A DNA stretch of 64,000 nt from an uncultured Desulfosarcina sp. GTDB taxonomy: Bacteria > Desulfobacterota > Desulfobacteria > Desulfobacterales > Desulfosarcinaceae. This document shows positions 51,532 through 60,852 of the stretch, in pieces. The DNA lies in the NCBI RefSeq assembly GCF_963668215.1, contig NZ_OY764190.1, positions 2,108,001-2,172,000 on the forward strand, given 5' to 3'. Position 1 is the first letter of the stretch. Each line of letters starts with the position of its first letter. A model generated the notes under the pieces. The model was given only the letters and a program-made list of their open reading frames with translations. It did not search any database and was not told the origin of the DNA. The position numbers were made by a program, and so were the translations under genes.

Positions 51532-52721
51532 AGTTTCGATTTGATCTGACAACGCACTTGAAAAAGTGAGGGTTACCGGTTTTGATGAAGGTGGCAACCA
51601 AACCACCAAAACCATAGGAGGTAACCCTCATGCTGAATGGTACCAAAACCGTCATCAAACACAAGATCGGATTGTTGAACCTGGCCGAGGAACTGGGCAA
51701 CGTATCCAAAGCCTGCCGGATCATGGGGCTTTCCCGTGACACCTTTTACCGCTATCAAAACGCCGTTGAACAAGGCGGCGTCGATGCCCTCGTCGATCAA
51801 AACCGACGCAAACCCAATATTAAAAACCGCACAGACGAAATGACCGAGGCTGCTGTCGTAGCCTATGCCGTTGAACAACCGGCCTTTGGCCAAGTGCGTG
51901 CCAGCAACGAATTGCGTAAGCGGGGCGTGTTCATTTCCCCCAGTGGTGTCCGGTGTGTATGGCTGCGTCACCAATTGGCTCGCTTTAAAGACCGGCTCAA
52001 GGCCCTTGAGGACAAAATGGCCAAGGAGAATCTGATTCTTACCGAAAGCCAGGTCCAGGCATTAGAACGGAAAAAGCAAGACGACATCGCTGCTGGGGAG
52101 ATCGAGACGGCTCATCCAGGTTATCTGGGATCACAGGATACCTTTTATGTCGGAACCCTTAAGGGCGTGGGCAGGATCTATCAGCAAACCTTTATCGATA
52201 CGTATGCCAAGGTCGGTTTTGCCAAACTCTATACCACCAAGACGCCGATCACTGCTGCCGATTTGCTCAATGATAAGGTGCTGCCCTTTTATGAAAAGCA
52301 TGAGTTGCCGCTGCTTCGCGTCTTAACCGACAGGGGTACCGAGTATTGCGGCAAAGCCGAAACCCACGACTATCAATTGTATCTGGCTATTAACGACATC
52401 GAACACACCAAGACCAAGGCCAGATCGCCGCAAACCAACGGCATCTGCGAACGGTTCCATAAAACCATGCTGCAGGAATTTTATCAGGTGACCTTCAGAA
52501 AGAAGATTTATCGGGATATCGAAACGCTTCAGTTTGATCTTGACCGGTGGCTTGAGCAGTATAATCATGAGCGAACGCATCAGGGAAAAATGTGCTGCGG
52601 CAGAACCCCGATGGAAACCCTTGAAGATGGCAAACGACTCTGGGAAGAGAAAAAAAATAGCCTGAACTTGACCTGACAGACACCTTCTCAGAATCGGTAA
52701 CTGTCAGATCAAATCTGAACT
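51532..52721 (+). mobile_element. IS481-like insertion sequence
   Basis: A 1190-base element bounded by inverted repeats of about 20 bases: left AGTTTCGATTTGATCTGACA (51532-51551) and right TGTCAGATCAAATCTGAACT (52702-52721). They are identical over the inner 14 and 18 of 20 overall. One transposase gene fills the interior. No direct target duplication is evident at the flanks, so either an old insertion or slightly different true ends. Confidence 0.85.
51630..52676 (+). CDS. IS481-family transposase (DDE integrase core)
   Basis: The 348-residue protein has an N-terminal HTH (NLAEELGNVSKACRIMGLSRDTFYRY) and an integrase core with the acidic triad visible in QTFIDTYAK, VLTDRGTEYCG and NGICERFHKTML, ending YNHERTHQGKMCCGRTPME. 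Full length with no frameshift, so it may be active. The start follows CATAGGAGGTAACCCTC. Confidence 0.93.
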   Translation: MLNGTKTVIKHKIGLLNLAEELGNVSKACRIMGLSRDTFYRYQNAVEQGGVDALVDQNRRKPNIKNRTDEMTEAAVVAYAVEQPAFGQVRASNELRKRGVFISPSGVRCVWLRHQLARFKDRLKALEDKMAKENLILTESQVQALERKKQDDIAAGEIETAHPGYLGSQDTFYVGTLKGVGRIYQQTFIDTYAKVGFAKLYTTKTPITAADLLNDKVLPFYEKHELPLLRVLTDRGTEYCGKAETHDYQLYLAINDIEHTKTKARSPQTNGICERFHKTMLQEFYQVTFRKKIYRDIETLQFDLDRWLEQYNHERTHQGKMCCGRTPMETLEDGKRLWEEKKNSLNLT

Positions 52722-52846
52722 TCTACAGCTGAACATTGCAATGTGGGTTGATACAGGGTGGTAAACGGGATTCCTTGTGTTTGGTGTGACTCTGATTTTA
52801 TTCTGGTACTCTCCAAACAGTCCCGGACTGAATCAGGATTGCCCTA

Positions 52847-53053
52847 TCAATCCTTTTTGAATGATATTTTTACCCGCGCCCGGTAGTCGGTAATTTTTCC
52901 ATCTTCCACCGTCATATCTAATTTTGAAATTTCCGCCACTCTGATATCTTTCAAAGTTTTTGATGCGGTATACACAGCGTTGTCCGCTGAAATTTCCCAA
53001 TTTGCCTGGCTTGTTCCCACCAACTCGATGACTTTGTAAACACTGTCGCCCAT
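52847..53053 (-). CDS. Dodecin, flavin-binding protein
   Basis: The 68-residue protein matches dodecin: YKVIELVGTSQANWEISADNA, AVYTASKTLKDIRVAEISKLD, and VEDGKITDYRARVKISFK. Dodecins form 12-mers that store or buffer flavins; the conserved Trp that stacks on the isoalloxazine ring is present (ANWE). AAAAGGAG lies 7 bases before the ATG. Confidence 0.93.
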   Translation of the reverse strand: MGDSVYKVIELVGTSQANWEISADNAVYTASKTLKDIRVAEISKLDMTVEDGKITDYRARVKISFKKD

Positions 53054-53525
53054 TGATCTCTCCTTTTCTCAGTTGATCGTTGAATTGCCGTTACAAGGAA
53101 ACATTCAATTCAACAAACAAGCCCGTTGATATACTCAATAGCCAATATTGGACATAAAGCAGCGAACAGTTAATGCGACCACAACGGTTTTACGACTACT
53201 AATTGAGAATACCTTTCGTTGCCAGCCCTGTCAAACCTTGAATTTGATTTGTCCAGCCAGCAAAATTTGGAACGCATACAGATGCTTGTTAAAGCTTTTG
53301 GACCATGCACAATCCGGGGGGCACCTCCGTCTGCTCCAAAAGGTTATATTTCCGTCTCGGTCACACGGCCCGATTGTGCCCGGTCTATGGAGCTGAGGCC
53401 GTGCAAAAGAAATGTAAAAAACCCGCTGCGAGTTTTTACATTTGTTTGAATTGTTTTAGAAAACCGATGGGTTACAATCACAGTCAGAAATAAAAACCAT
53501 TTTGCCTGTGAAAGGAGACCCATCC
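53054..53525. other. Intergenic region with AT-rich inverted-repeat terminator
   Basis: A 470-base gap with only short, unconvincing frames. A perfect 11-bp inverted repeat AAATGTAAAAA/TTTTTACATTT at 53410-53443, with a 12-base GC-rich loop, has runs of A and T in its arms and could terminate in either direction. It lies 82 bases before the VWA gene. Confidence 0.45.
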
Positions 53526-54710
53526 ATGAGAACCAACCGGTTTGTCACCAACGCTGTCGTCGGAATCGTATTGTCCTTATTTACCTTTAACGCGGTCCAG
53601 GCGGCCGCTACGCCCGAGACCGAGGCCGTCATCCACTCCGAACGGCCGGCCGTGGAAGTGATGTTCGTGCTGGACACCACCAGCAGCATGACCGGACTGA
53701 TTGCGGCGGCCAAGGACAAAATCTGGTCCATCGCCAATACCCTGGCATCGGCCGATCCGGCTCCCGACATCCGCATGGGGCTGGTCGGCTATCGGGATCG
53801 CGGCGACGCTTACGTTACCGTTTATACACCGCTGTCCAGCGACCTGGATGCCGTATACGCGCAACTGATGCAATTTGAAGCCGTTGGCGGAGGGGATGCA
53901 CCGGAAAGCGTCAACCAGGCCCTGGCCGAGGCGGTGAACCGGCCCCAATGGAGCCGGGGCGATGCGGTCTACCGGGTGATTTTTCTGGTTGGCGATGCGC
54001 CACCGAAAATGAATTATCAGGACGATGTCAAATACCCCTTGAGTTGCGCGAAAGCCGCCCAGAAAGGGATTGTCATCAACACCATCCAGTGCGGGAATAT
54101 GGGCGGTACCCGTTCCGTCTGGCAGGAGATCGCCCAGCGGGGTGAAGGACGCTATTTTCAGGTGGCCCAGTCCGGCAGCGCCGTTCTTTACGACACGCCT
54201 TACGACGAGCCCATTGCCCGCCTCTCCCGCACACTGGACGACACCCGGATTTATTACGGCGATGCCGCCCATCACGAGGAAATGGAGTCCCGGAAAGAAA
54301 CGGCCGACGCCATCTACAGCGAGGCCTCGCCCGCGGCCGTGGCCAAACGGACCATTTTCAACAGCAAGAGCGCCGGGGCCAAAAACTTTTACGGTTCACA
54401 GGAACTGGTGCAGGCTGTGGAATCGGGACAAAAGAAGGTTTCCGAAATTCCTAAAGAGCAGTTGCCGGCCAAGCTGCAGAGCATGTCCGATACGGAATTG
54501 GCCGCCCACATCGCCAAGCGCGGCAAGGAAAGAAAAGCCCTTCAGGCCCAGATCGATGAATTGGCCAAAAAGCGGCAGGACTATATACAGGCGAAGGTAG
54601 CCGCAGAAAAAGATAAGGGCGCCAGTTCCCTGGATTCGAAAATCTACGAGTGCATCCAGGCCCAGGCCGCCCCAAAAGGGTTGGAATATACCACGGGACC
54701 CGCCTATTAG
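53526..54710 (+). CDS. Exported von Willebrand factor A domain protein
   Basis: The 394-residue protein has a signal peptide (VVGIVLSLFTFNAVQAAAT) and a VWA domain from about residue 37: VEVMFVLDTTSSMTGLIAAAK is the MIDAS site, in the variant form DTTSS, with later GLVGYRDRGDAYVT and GGGDAPESVNQALAEAV. The last 80 residues are a Lys/Ala-rich coiled coil (SDTELAAHIAKRGKERKAL; AEKDKGASS). It likely mediates protein contacts in the periplasm. AAAGGAG lies 10 bases before the ATG. Confidence 0.88.
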   Translation: MRTNRFVTNAVVGIVLSLFTFNAVQAAATPETEAVIHSERPAVEVMFVLDTTSSMTGLIAAAKDKIWSIANTLASADPAPDIRMGLVGYRDRGDAYVTVYTPLSSDLDAVYAQLMQFEAVGGGDAPESVNQALAEAVNRPQWSRGDAVYRVIFLVGDAPPKMNYQDDVKYPLSCAKAAQKGIVINTIQCGNMGGTRSVWQEIAQRGEGRYFQVAQSGSAVLYDTPYDEPIARLSRTLDDTRIYYGDAAHHEEMESRKETADAIYSEASPAAVAKRTIFNSKSAGAKNFYGSQELVQAVESGQKKVSEIPKEQLPAKLQSMSDTELAAHIAKRGKERKALQAQIDELAKKRQDYIQAKVAAEKDKGASSLDSKIYECIQAQAAPKGLEYTTGPAY

Positions 54711-54796
54711 AACGCGTCTCAAAAACAGTTCGATGATCCGGTTTTCTACTCGTCGACAGCCTTCAGGCCGCCGGCGGGTTGAAAACCGGACCCGCC

Positions 54797-55258
54797 TCAA
54801 TCTCCGTTCTTTCTTTTCATCATCCGCTTGACGGTGTACCGCATGACCGTTTCATTGTTCTGGTTGATCACTTGGTGGGAGAAGGTAACGATGCCGCGGT
54901 TGGATTTCTTCGTTTCCCGGCGAGCCAGCACCTCGATCGCGACCCGGACGGTATCGCCGATGAACACCGGTTTGACCACTTCCAGTTCGACACCCAGCAA
55001 GGCTATACCGGTTCCGTGCAGGATGCCGGAAAGGATGGTCAGGCCTTCGGCTACCGAGAAGGTCAAGGCGCCGGGTACGATGGGTTTTCCATACGGCGTA
55101 GCTTGGGCAACATACTCCCGGTCCATGAACAGCGGCTCGAAAAAGCCGAAGGAGGTGGTGAAGTTGACATGGTCGGCTTCACCAATGGTTCTGCGGTCGG
55201 TTGTATAGGTCCGGCCGGGAGTGAAATCCTCAAAATAGAGCCCGCGTACATTCATCAT
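54797..55258 (-). CDS. MaoC-like hotdog dehydratase
   Basis: The 153-residue protein is a hotdog fold of the MaoC type: GLYFEDFTPGRTYTTDRRTI, ADHVNFTTSFGFFEPLFMD, KPIVPGALTFSVAEGLTI, PVFIGDTVRVAIEVLARRET. Family members hydrate enoyl-CoA; the usual catalytic Asp/His pair appears modified here (ADHVNF). Its role is perhaps in acyl-CoA metabolism; it sits just downstream of msrA on the same strand. Confidence 0.85.
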   Translation of the reverse strand: MMNVRGLYFEDFTPGRTYTTDRRTIGEADHVNFTTSFGFFEPLFMDREYVAQATPYGKPIVPGALTFSVAEGLTILSGILHGTGIALLGVELEVVKPVFIGDTVRVAIEVLARRETKKSNRGIVTFSHQVINQNNETVMRYTVKRMMKRKNGD

Positions 55259-55276
55259 CTTCTTTCCGCTTTCCGG

Positions 55277-56092
55277 TTATTGCCGCTCATAGTCCCACTG
55301 CCTTTCAACGATGGTCCGCAACGCCTGCTTGCCTGTATCACTCAGTCCCAGACGGTCGATGTCCCGTTCGAACTGCTTTTTGCCGCCGTTGCCTCCGGCA
55401 TAGCCATTGATGCGCGCAACTGCTGTGGAATCGACGAAATCGCGATGCGCCGGATAGATGCGGGACATTTCGGCGTTCAGTCGGTGCTGCTGCTTGAGAA
55501 GATACTTCTGGTGATAGTCTTCGGCCATGGTAAAGGAACGCAGCGGCATCACCCTGGTATGAATCCTACGGCCGAGTTCCTTTTCCAGTGCAGCTTTGGA
55601 GGCTTCGGCCTGTCTCCGCTGGTTTTCGCCATTATAGAACACCGCCCGCATATACTGGCCGGAGCGGGAGGGGCTGGTCGGCGTATGGCTCTTCCAGAAG
55701 ATGTCCAGCAGTTGCCCGTAGGTGATGCGTTTAGGGTCGTAGTCCACCTGAACCGTTTCCGTGTGATCGCCGATACGGCGATAGGTTGGATCGGACTGGC
55801 GGCCGCCGGCATAGCCCACGCGGGTGCGGATGACTCCGTCGATAATCCCGAACCGGGATTCGATGCCCCAGAATCACCCCAAGCCGAACGATGCGGTTTC
55901 GAACGCCGTCGGCGCTTCTGCATCGATGGCCGGAATGGCAGAGAGCGCTTTGTCGTCTGCCCGATATGCCGTGTTCGCTGCGAACATGTCGCTGTCCTGT
56001 GATGCCATTGCCGGTGATACATTTACCCAAACTGCCAGCATGCTCATGTATAGTAACCACCCGATGTCCGATTTGCATCTCATTTTTTTCAT
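55277..56092 (-). CDS. msrA: Selenoprotein MsrA: exported peptide methionine sulfoxide reductase with in-frame TGA at the catalytic position
   Basis: The frame runs from ATG at 56090-56092 to TAA at 55277, about 271 residues if the TGA at 55874-55876 is read as selenocysteine. Around it the translation is ASFGLG-U-FWGIESRFGII, matching the MsrA GCFWG motif with Sec for Cys. The rest is full MsrA (RTRVGYAGGRQSDPTY, HTETVQVDYDP, MRAVFYNGENQ, MAEDYHQKYL). An N-terminal signal peptide (MSMLAVWVNVSPAMAS) indicates export. There is no Cys in the mature part, so no resolving Cys. A SECIS-like hairpin follows the TGA. AAAGGG precedes the start by 8 bases. Confidence 0.85.
55844..55876 (-). promoter_or_regulatory. 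UGA Sec codon and SECIS-like hairpin
   Basis: On the minus strand the TGA (55874-55876) is followed after 13 bases by AATCCCG-GTT-CGGGATT (55860-55844), a perfect 7-bp stem with G and T in its small loop. Bacterial SECIS hairpins lie inside the coding sequence roughly 11 bases after the UGA with a G-U containing apical loop, so this fits. Confidence 0.7.
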
Positions 56093-56261
56093 GGTTACAG
56101 CCCTTTCTTTTCGCCGGCCGGACACCCTTTCTGCCAGACCGAATTTCATCTCGATACCAACAAAATATAATCACAATTTGACAACGGTATTGCAAAGATT
56201 CAATAAAGACTGGATTTGCAGACCACCGGGGTGCCGCTTAAGAAAGGAGTTGGTGATTGTC

Positions 56262-56702
56262 GTGAAAAAGCAGATGGACCCTTGCATGCACAGCGCCGAA
56301 CACATTCTCAACCAGGCCATGGGGCGCCTGTTCGATTGTGGCCGGTGCTTTTCCGCCCATATCGAGCGCAAGAAATCCAAATGCGATTATCGATTCCAGC
56401 GATCATTGACGGCAGAGGAGCTGGCCGCTTTGGAAAAGGAAGTGAATCGGGTAATTGAAGAGAACCTAACGGTTGCGGAAACCTACATGGACCTCGACGA
56501 TGCCAGCAAGGCTTTCAACCTGGGCCGGTTGCCCGACGATGCCGGCGAGCGCATCCGCATCGTGAGCATCGGCGATTACGACCACTGCCCGTGCATCGGC
56601 CCCCATGTGGCATCCACCGGTGAGATCGGCGCGTTCCGGATTACTTCGGCAAGCCATGAAGACGGGGTGCTGCGCATCCGGTTCAAGCTTAAGCGACCCT
56701 GA
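56262..56702 (+). CDS. AlaX-like trans-editing protein (tRNA SAD domain)
   Basis: The 146-residue protein has the second-additional-domain zinc motif: HSAEHILNQAMG (HxxxH) and CPCIGPHV (CxxxH). It corresponds to free-standing relatives of the alanyl- and threonyl-tRNA synthetase editing domain, which hydrolyse mischarged tRNA. AAAGGAG lies upstream; GTG codons at 56253 and 56262 and ATG at 56274 are all possible starts. Confidence 0.82.
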   Translation: MKKQMDPCMHSAEHILNQAMGRLFDCGRCFSAHIERKKSKCDYRFQRSLTAEELAALEKEVNRVIEENLTVAETYMDLDDASKAFNLGRLPDDAGERIRIVSIGDYDHCPCIGPHVASTGEIGAFRITSASHEDGVLRIRFKLKRP

Positions 56703-56762
56703 TTTTTTCCAAGTCAGGCGTTGCGCCATTTTCGATAAATTAGCGTTAACCAAGGATTTTTA

Positions 56763-57254
56763 GTGGAACTTTCTATGGAAGAGAAAAACAATACCGGCCC
56801 GCATCATTTCAGTATGCCGGCCTGGATCAGCTGCGCCCCCTTCGAGCAACTGCTGGCCATGAAGATCGTCCGTGCCGAGTCCGGCGAGGCCGTTCTGAAA
56901 ATGCCTTTTCTCAAGCAATTCGCCCAAGGCGCCGGGCTGATGCACGGCGGCGCGATAGTGAGTCTGGCGGACACCGCCGTGGTGATGGCCATCAAAAGCA
57001 TTTTGGCTCCTGAAACCCATTTTGGCACCATATCCATGGAAAGCCGGTATCACCATCCGGTGAAAAAAGGGATTCTCACAGCAAAAGCGGTGGTCACCGA
57101 ACGCCAGGGAAGGACCTTGAAGGGGGCTTGCGATGTCATCGACGAAGCGGACCGCACGGTGATGACCTTCACCTCCGTTTTCAAAGTGGCCAGGGATGCG
57201 GCCATCCGGGGCATCTCTTTTGAGAAGACGGAAATGTCAGCGAACGAGGAATAA
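56763..57254 (+). CDS. PaaI-type hotdog thioesterase
   Basis: The 163-residue protein has the PaaI signature: FAQGAGLMHGGAIVSLADTAV (catalytic HGG region) and MESRYHHPVKKGILTAKA. It likely hydrolyses acyl-CoA esters. The GTG at 56763 has AAGGA 6 bases upstream; ATG at 56775 is an alternative. Confidence 0.88.
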   Translation: MELSMEEKNNTGPHHFSMPAWISCAPFEQLLAMKIVRAESGEAVLKMPFLKQFAQGAGLMHGGAIVSLADTAVVMAIKSILAPETHFGTISMESRYHHPVKKGILTAKAVVTERQGRTLKGACDVIDEADRTVMTFTSVFKVARDAAIRGISFEKTEMSANEE

Positions 57255-57281
57255 CGGTCTATACAAAGACGGGCTACCGCT

Positions 57282-58403
57282 TCAGCGCATACTTTGATAA
57301 CCGGGCCGCAGCCCGTTCCTGGAAAAGACGATCTGCCACAACTGGTTTCTGCGGGCGCGGAAAGAACCGGCGCAAGCCAGCAGGTAATAGGACCACATGC
57401 GGGAAAACTGCTCGTCGTAGCTGCTTCGAATCCGCCCCCAGTTCCCCGTAAAATTGCGATACCAGGCCATCAGGGTGGGATCGTAGTCCGGGCCGAAGCT
57501 GTGCCAGTCCTCCAGGACCAGCAATTTTTCCGCCGCCGACGAAATTTGCCGGCTGGAGGGCAGCATGGAGTTGGGGAAGATATATCGGGAAATCCAGGGG
57601 TCGCAGGAACGGCGGGACTGGTTGCCGGCGATGGTGTGCAGCAGAAACAGCCCGTCGGGCGCCAGGCAGCGACGGATCGTGCGCATGTAGGTGCGATAGC
57701 GGCGGGCGCCCACATGTTCGAACATGCCCACCGAAACGATACGGTCGAAGGTGGTTCTCATATCGCGGTAATCCATCAGTTCGATGGTTACCGGCAGCCC
57801 TTCATTGCGCTGCCGAGCCAGTTTTACCTGTTCTTTAGAAACGGTGATGCCCGTTACCTCGACCCCATACCGCTGGGCCGCGTAGGCCGCCAGTCCGCCC
57901 CATCCACAGCCGACATCCAAGAGGCGCAACCCCGGTCGCAGCTCCAGTTTGCGGCAGATCAAATCCATTTTGGCTTCCTGGGCCGCATCCAGGTCCCTGG
58001 CCTCTTTCCAGTACGCGCAGGAGTAGTTCATCCATTTGTCCAGCATCAGGAAAAAAAGTTTATTGCCGATGTCGTAATGGCGGCGGCCGATATCGAAGGC
58101 CCGGAACCGTCCCGGTGAATGCGTGAATGCCGCTTTCAGACCGCACCACAAGGCTTTTGCCGATTTTTTAACCTGTTGATCCAGTCGGATTTTCAGGATG
58201 CGGTCGAAAAATTCATCCAGGGCCGCGCAATCCCACCAGCCGTCCATGTAGCTTTCTCCCAATGCCATGGATCCGCCGGCCACCAGCCGTTTGTAAAATC
58301 GGTTGTGGTGAACCTGAATGTCCCAGGGCCGGTGGTCGCCGACCTGGACATCGGCCTCGGCGAAAAACTCCCTTACCAGTCGTTCCGGTGCAGTTGCGTT
58401 CAT
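57282..58403 (-). CDS. cfa: Cyclopropane-fatty-acyl-phospholipid synthase
   Basis: The 373-residue enzyme has an N-terminal region (MALGESYMDGWWDCAALDEF), the phrase HYDIGNKLFFLMLDKWMNYSCAYWKEA typical of CFA synthases, the SAM loop LLDVGCGWGGLAAYAA, GITVSKEQ, and SVGMFEHVGARRYRTYM. It adds a methylene bridge from SAM to membrane phospholipid double bonds. A GGGAGG lies 7 bases upstream of the ATG. Confidence 0.95.
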   Translation of the reverse strand: MNATAPERLVREFFAEADVQVGDHRPWDIQVHHNRFYKRLVAGGSMALGESYMDGWWDCAALDEFFDRILKIRLDQQVKKSAKALWCGLKAAFTHSPGRFRAFDIGRRHYDIGNKLFFLMLDKWMNYSCAYWKEARDLDAAQEAKMDLICRKLELRPGLRLLDVGCGWGGLAAYAAQRYGVEVTGITVSKEQVKLARQRNEGLPVTIELMDYRDMRTTFDRIVSVGMFEHVGARRYRTYMRTIRRCLAPDGLFLLHTIAGNQSRRSCDPWISRYIFPNSMLPSSRQISSAAEKLLVLEDWHSFGPDYDPTLMAWYRNFTGNWGRIRSSYDEQFSRMWSYYLLACAGSFRARRNQLWQIVFSRNGLRPGYQSMR

Positions 58404-58781
58404 GACAGGGCCTCCCTCTGCGGATGAAAGGCGGCGATTGCCGTTTGATGAAGGGTGTTCCTCGGCGCAAAATGGCCGACACGTCAGAAAAGGCCCGCAC
58501 GGGACGAAAAAATTGATGGCTGGAAGCGTGCTGCAGCAAAACCGGGACTGTCGGTCATTGGGGGAAAGCGCCGATTTTCCGAGCTTTTACTCAATAATAG
58601 GACAGGCGGTGGAGCGTGACAAGGAAAAAATAAGGCCGAATCCGATTCGGTTTACAATCACCGGACGTTACATGAGCACATGAGGGCTCAGTGCCAATTC
58701 AGCAAAGCATCGATATTCCACTTGAAAATTTTCCTGAAATCACTTATTTTCTTGATTAAGAAAATCCAAAGGAATAGGAAA
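58404..58781. other. Intergenic region between cfa and the AbiE-like module
   Basis: About 380 bases, becoming more AT-rich toward the module. It must hold divergent promoters; none is clear. A frame is open upstream of the module start from 58680 but has no ribosome site. Confidence 0.35.
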
Positions 58782-59873
58782 ATGCCAACTGAGAAAGAAA
58801 TGATTGACCAGCTTCGACAAGGAAGGATTCAGTTGCCGCCCCTGACGATCCGCTTTTTAGGCAGCCAGCTGAATGGTAGGGAAGACAAACGTATTGATGC
58901 CTTTATCGAGGCAGAATGGAAGCGGAAATCGACCGGTTTTGTCGTGGAATGCAAAGCCCTTTCAACGCCAAAATTTTTTCAGGATAGTATCAATTTTTTA
59001 AAATCACTGTCTCTTCCAAAAAATGTATTTCCAATGCTTTTTATGCCGTTTTTAGGTGAACAACAGCTTGGAGAGCTGGAAAAGGAAGGGATTAGCGGTA
59101 TTGATCTGTGCGGCAACGGCGTGGTGGTTTCTCCGGGCGTATTCAGTGTGTTTCGAACCGGGGCCAAAAATCAATTCCCCTCATCGGCTGCCATTAAGAA
59201 CATTTACCGGAAAAATAGTTCCATGGTGGGACGGGGTTTTTTTGTTTGTTCCGACTTCAAAACGGTTCAGGATATTCGTGCAACAATTAACCAGCGAAAT
59301 CTTTTGGTACGCCGTTGGAAGAAAAAGCCGATGAGCCTTTCAACCGTATCAAAGGTTCTGAAAACGATGGTGGAAGATCTGATTATCGCTCGCACGGAAA
59401 CCATCCGTCTCCTGCAACCCGACAAACTGTTGGAAAAGTTAGGTAAAAATTATAATCCGCCTGTCGTGAAGGACCGCATTCGTCTTAAAATTCCGAACAA
59501 CAATGAATCGATTTTGAAATTGTTGTCCGAACAATCAGGGCAAATGGAGTTGCCCCTGATTGCTTCAGGAACCTCCTCTGTAAACCGATACACTGTGATG
59601 CCACGCGGAGATGTGTTGACAGTCTATTGTCCGAAGGTAGAGATGCTGCTTAAGAGGCTGCCCGGCAGCCAAACGGATCGATTCCCAAATCTTGAGCTTT
59701 TAGAAACGGAGGATGAATCGGTCTATTTCGATGCCCGGGAAGAGGATGGTTTTTGGTGGGCTTCGCCACTCCAGGTTTATATGGAACTGATGACTGGCGA
59801 TAAAAGAGACCAAGAGACCGCCGAACAGCTAAAAACGCTTATTTTAAGTGATGCCGGAGTGGTACAATCATGA
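58782..59873 (+). CDS. AbiEi-like antitoxin, HTH and nuclease-like N-terminal region
   Basis: The 363-residue protein has an N-terminal segment resembling a PD-(D/E)xK fold (RIDAFIEAEWKRKSTGFVVECKAL, with E-x-K like VVECKA) and a central winged helix (KPMSLSTVSKVLKTMVEDLIIA). The C-terminus, DGFWWASPLQVYMELMTGDKRDQETAEQL, is like type IV AbiEi antitoxins. The stop overlaps the next start by 4 bases (ATGA). In type IV systems the first gene is the HTH antitoxin that represses the operon. The assignment is by order and motifs; the nuclease-like part is unusual. AAAGGA precedes the ATG. Confidence 0.65.
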   Translation: MPTEKEMIDQLRQGRIQLPPLTIRFLGSQLNGREDKRIDAFIEAEWKRKSTGFVVECKALSTPKFFQDSINFLKSLSLPKNVFPMLFMPFLGEQQLGELEKEGISGIDLCGNGVVVSPGVFSVFRTGAKNQFPSSAAIKNIYRKNSSMVGRGFFVCSDFKTVQDIRATINQRNLLVRRWKKKPMSLSTVSKVLKTMVEDLIIARTETIRLLQPDKLLEKLGKNYNPPVVKDRIRLKIPNNNESILKLLSEQSGQMELPLIASGTSSVNRYTVMPRGDVLTVYCPKVEMLLKRLPGSQTDRFPNLELLETEDESVYFDAREEDGFWWASPLQVYMELMTGDKRDQETAEQLKTLILSDAGVVQS

Positions 59874-60736
59874 AAAGGATCATCGATCTTCAAACGGCAT
59901 TGCTCGACCTGCTGCAAAAATTGCACAATTCAGAAGTCAGACTCATAGCGGGCGGTGGCTTCGGGATCTACCTCAAAACCGATCATGTGAAAAGATCGGG
60001 GATGAGGACTCTTTTGGATCAATGGCCAGAGCCGCGCTCCACGAACGACCTCGATTTGTTTCTTCGACCGGAGCTACTAATCGAATCATCAAAATTAAGA
60101 CCACTGGTGAGCGCCATTTCAGAACTGGGCTATCAAGTTGTCCATGGGGCTGAAAAATATCAATTTGCCAAACTTGGGCTCGGAGGTACCAGTGTCGGCG
60201 GCATTAAGATCGATATCCTGACCGGGCCGCAAAGTCGATTTCATGGAACGGGAGTGAAAGCAGACACTCGCCGCGCACGCCCCAAACCTTCTGTTGGTAT
60301 CCATGCCCATCCCGTAGAAGAAGCGCTAACATTGGAAGACGGCTTGCTGCCAATCATGTTGGCTGGAACCCTCAGCTCTGGTGAACCCTGGGAATCTGAA
60401 ATTTTCCTGCCGCATCCCTACACATTTTTGATGATGAAACTCTTCGCATTCAGGGATCGGCATGACGATCCTGATAAGGAGTTTGGCCGCTACCACGCGT
60501 TGGACTTATACACTATTCTGGCGACAACAACAGAGGAGGAGTGGGACTATGCCCTCCAGCTGCGTGATCAATACAAAAATGAGCCGTTTGCCAAAGAAGC
60601 TGGAAAATTGGTTTCGGAATGTTTTTCCTCGCAGGAACGCTTGGGCATGATCAGATTGATGGAAAGCCCATACTACCGACCTGAATTGCAGCATGAAGAT
60701 TTCATGTCTGCCCTGCAAGAGATGGTTCCGTTATGA
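59870..60736 (+). CDS. AbiEii-like nucleotidyltransferase toxin
   Basis: The 288-residue protein has the nucleotidyltransferase signature: AGGGFGIYL (hG[GS] motif), TNDLDLFLRPE (two acidic residues) and GIKIDILTGP (third acidic residue). The C-terminal half is helical (HPYTFLMMKLFAFRDRH). AbiEii/MenA-type enzymes add nucleotides to tRNA acceptor ends and halt growth; in phage defence they act with AbiEi. Coupled to the upstream gene by ATGA overlap. Confidence 0.75.
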   Translation: MKRIIDLQTALLDLLQKLHNSEVRLIAGGGFGIYLKTDHVKRSGMRTLLDQWPEPRSTNDLDLFLRPELLIESSKLRPLVSAISELGYQVVHGAEKYQFAKLGLGGTSVGGIKIDILTGPQSRFHGTGVKADTRRARPKPSVGIHAHPVEEALTLEDGLLPIMLAGTLSSGEPWESEIFLPHPYTFLMMKLFAFRDRHDDPDKEFGRYHALDLYTILATTTEEEWDYALQLRDQYKNEPFAKEAGKLVSECFSSQERLGMIRLMESPYYRPELQHEDFMSALQEMVPL

Positions 60737-60852
60737 TCCCCGTACGTTTGACAGTCATTTAGAAACCGCTGCAAACCATTTTTACTGGATTGGCCAATGT
60801 AGGTTCGACTGTCACTAATTTGCCAAATTCTGCATCAAGGATGGCAAACCTC

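Noticed and set aside
55277..55819. Short MsrA starting at an internal Met (55819) with the upstream part treated as a separate gene
   Set aside because: It would lack the catalytic motif. The upstream frame is the same phase, encodes GLG then TGA then FWG, and carries a signal peptide, so a single selenoprotein explains all.
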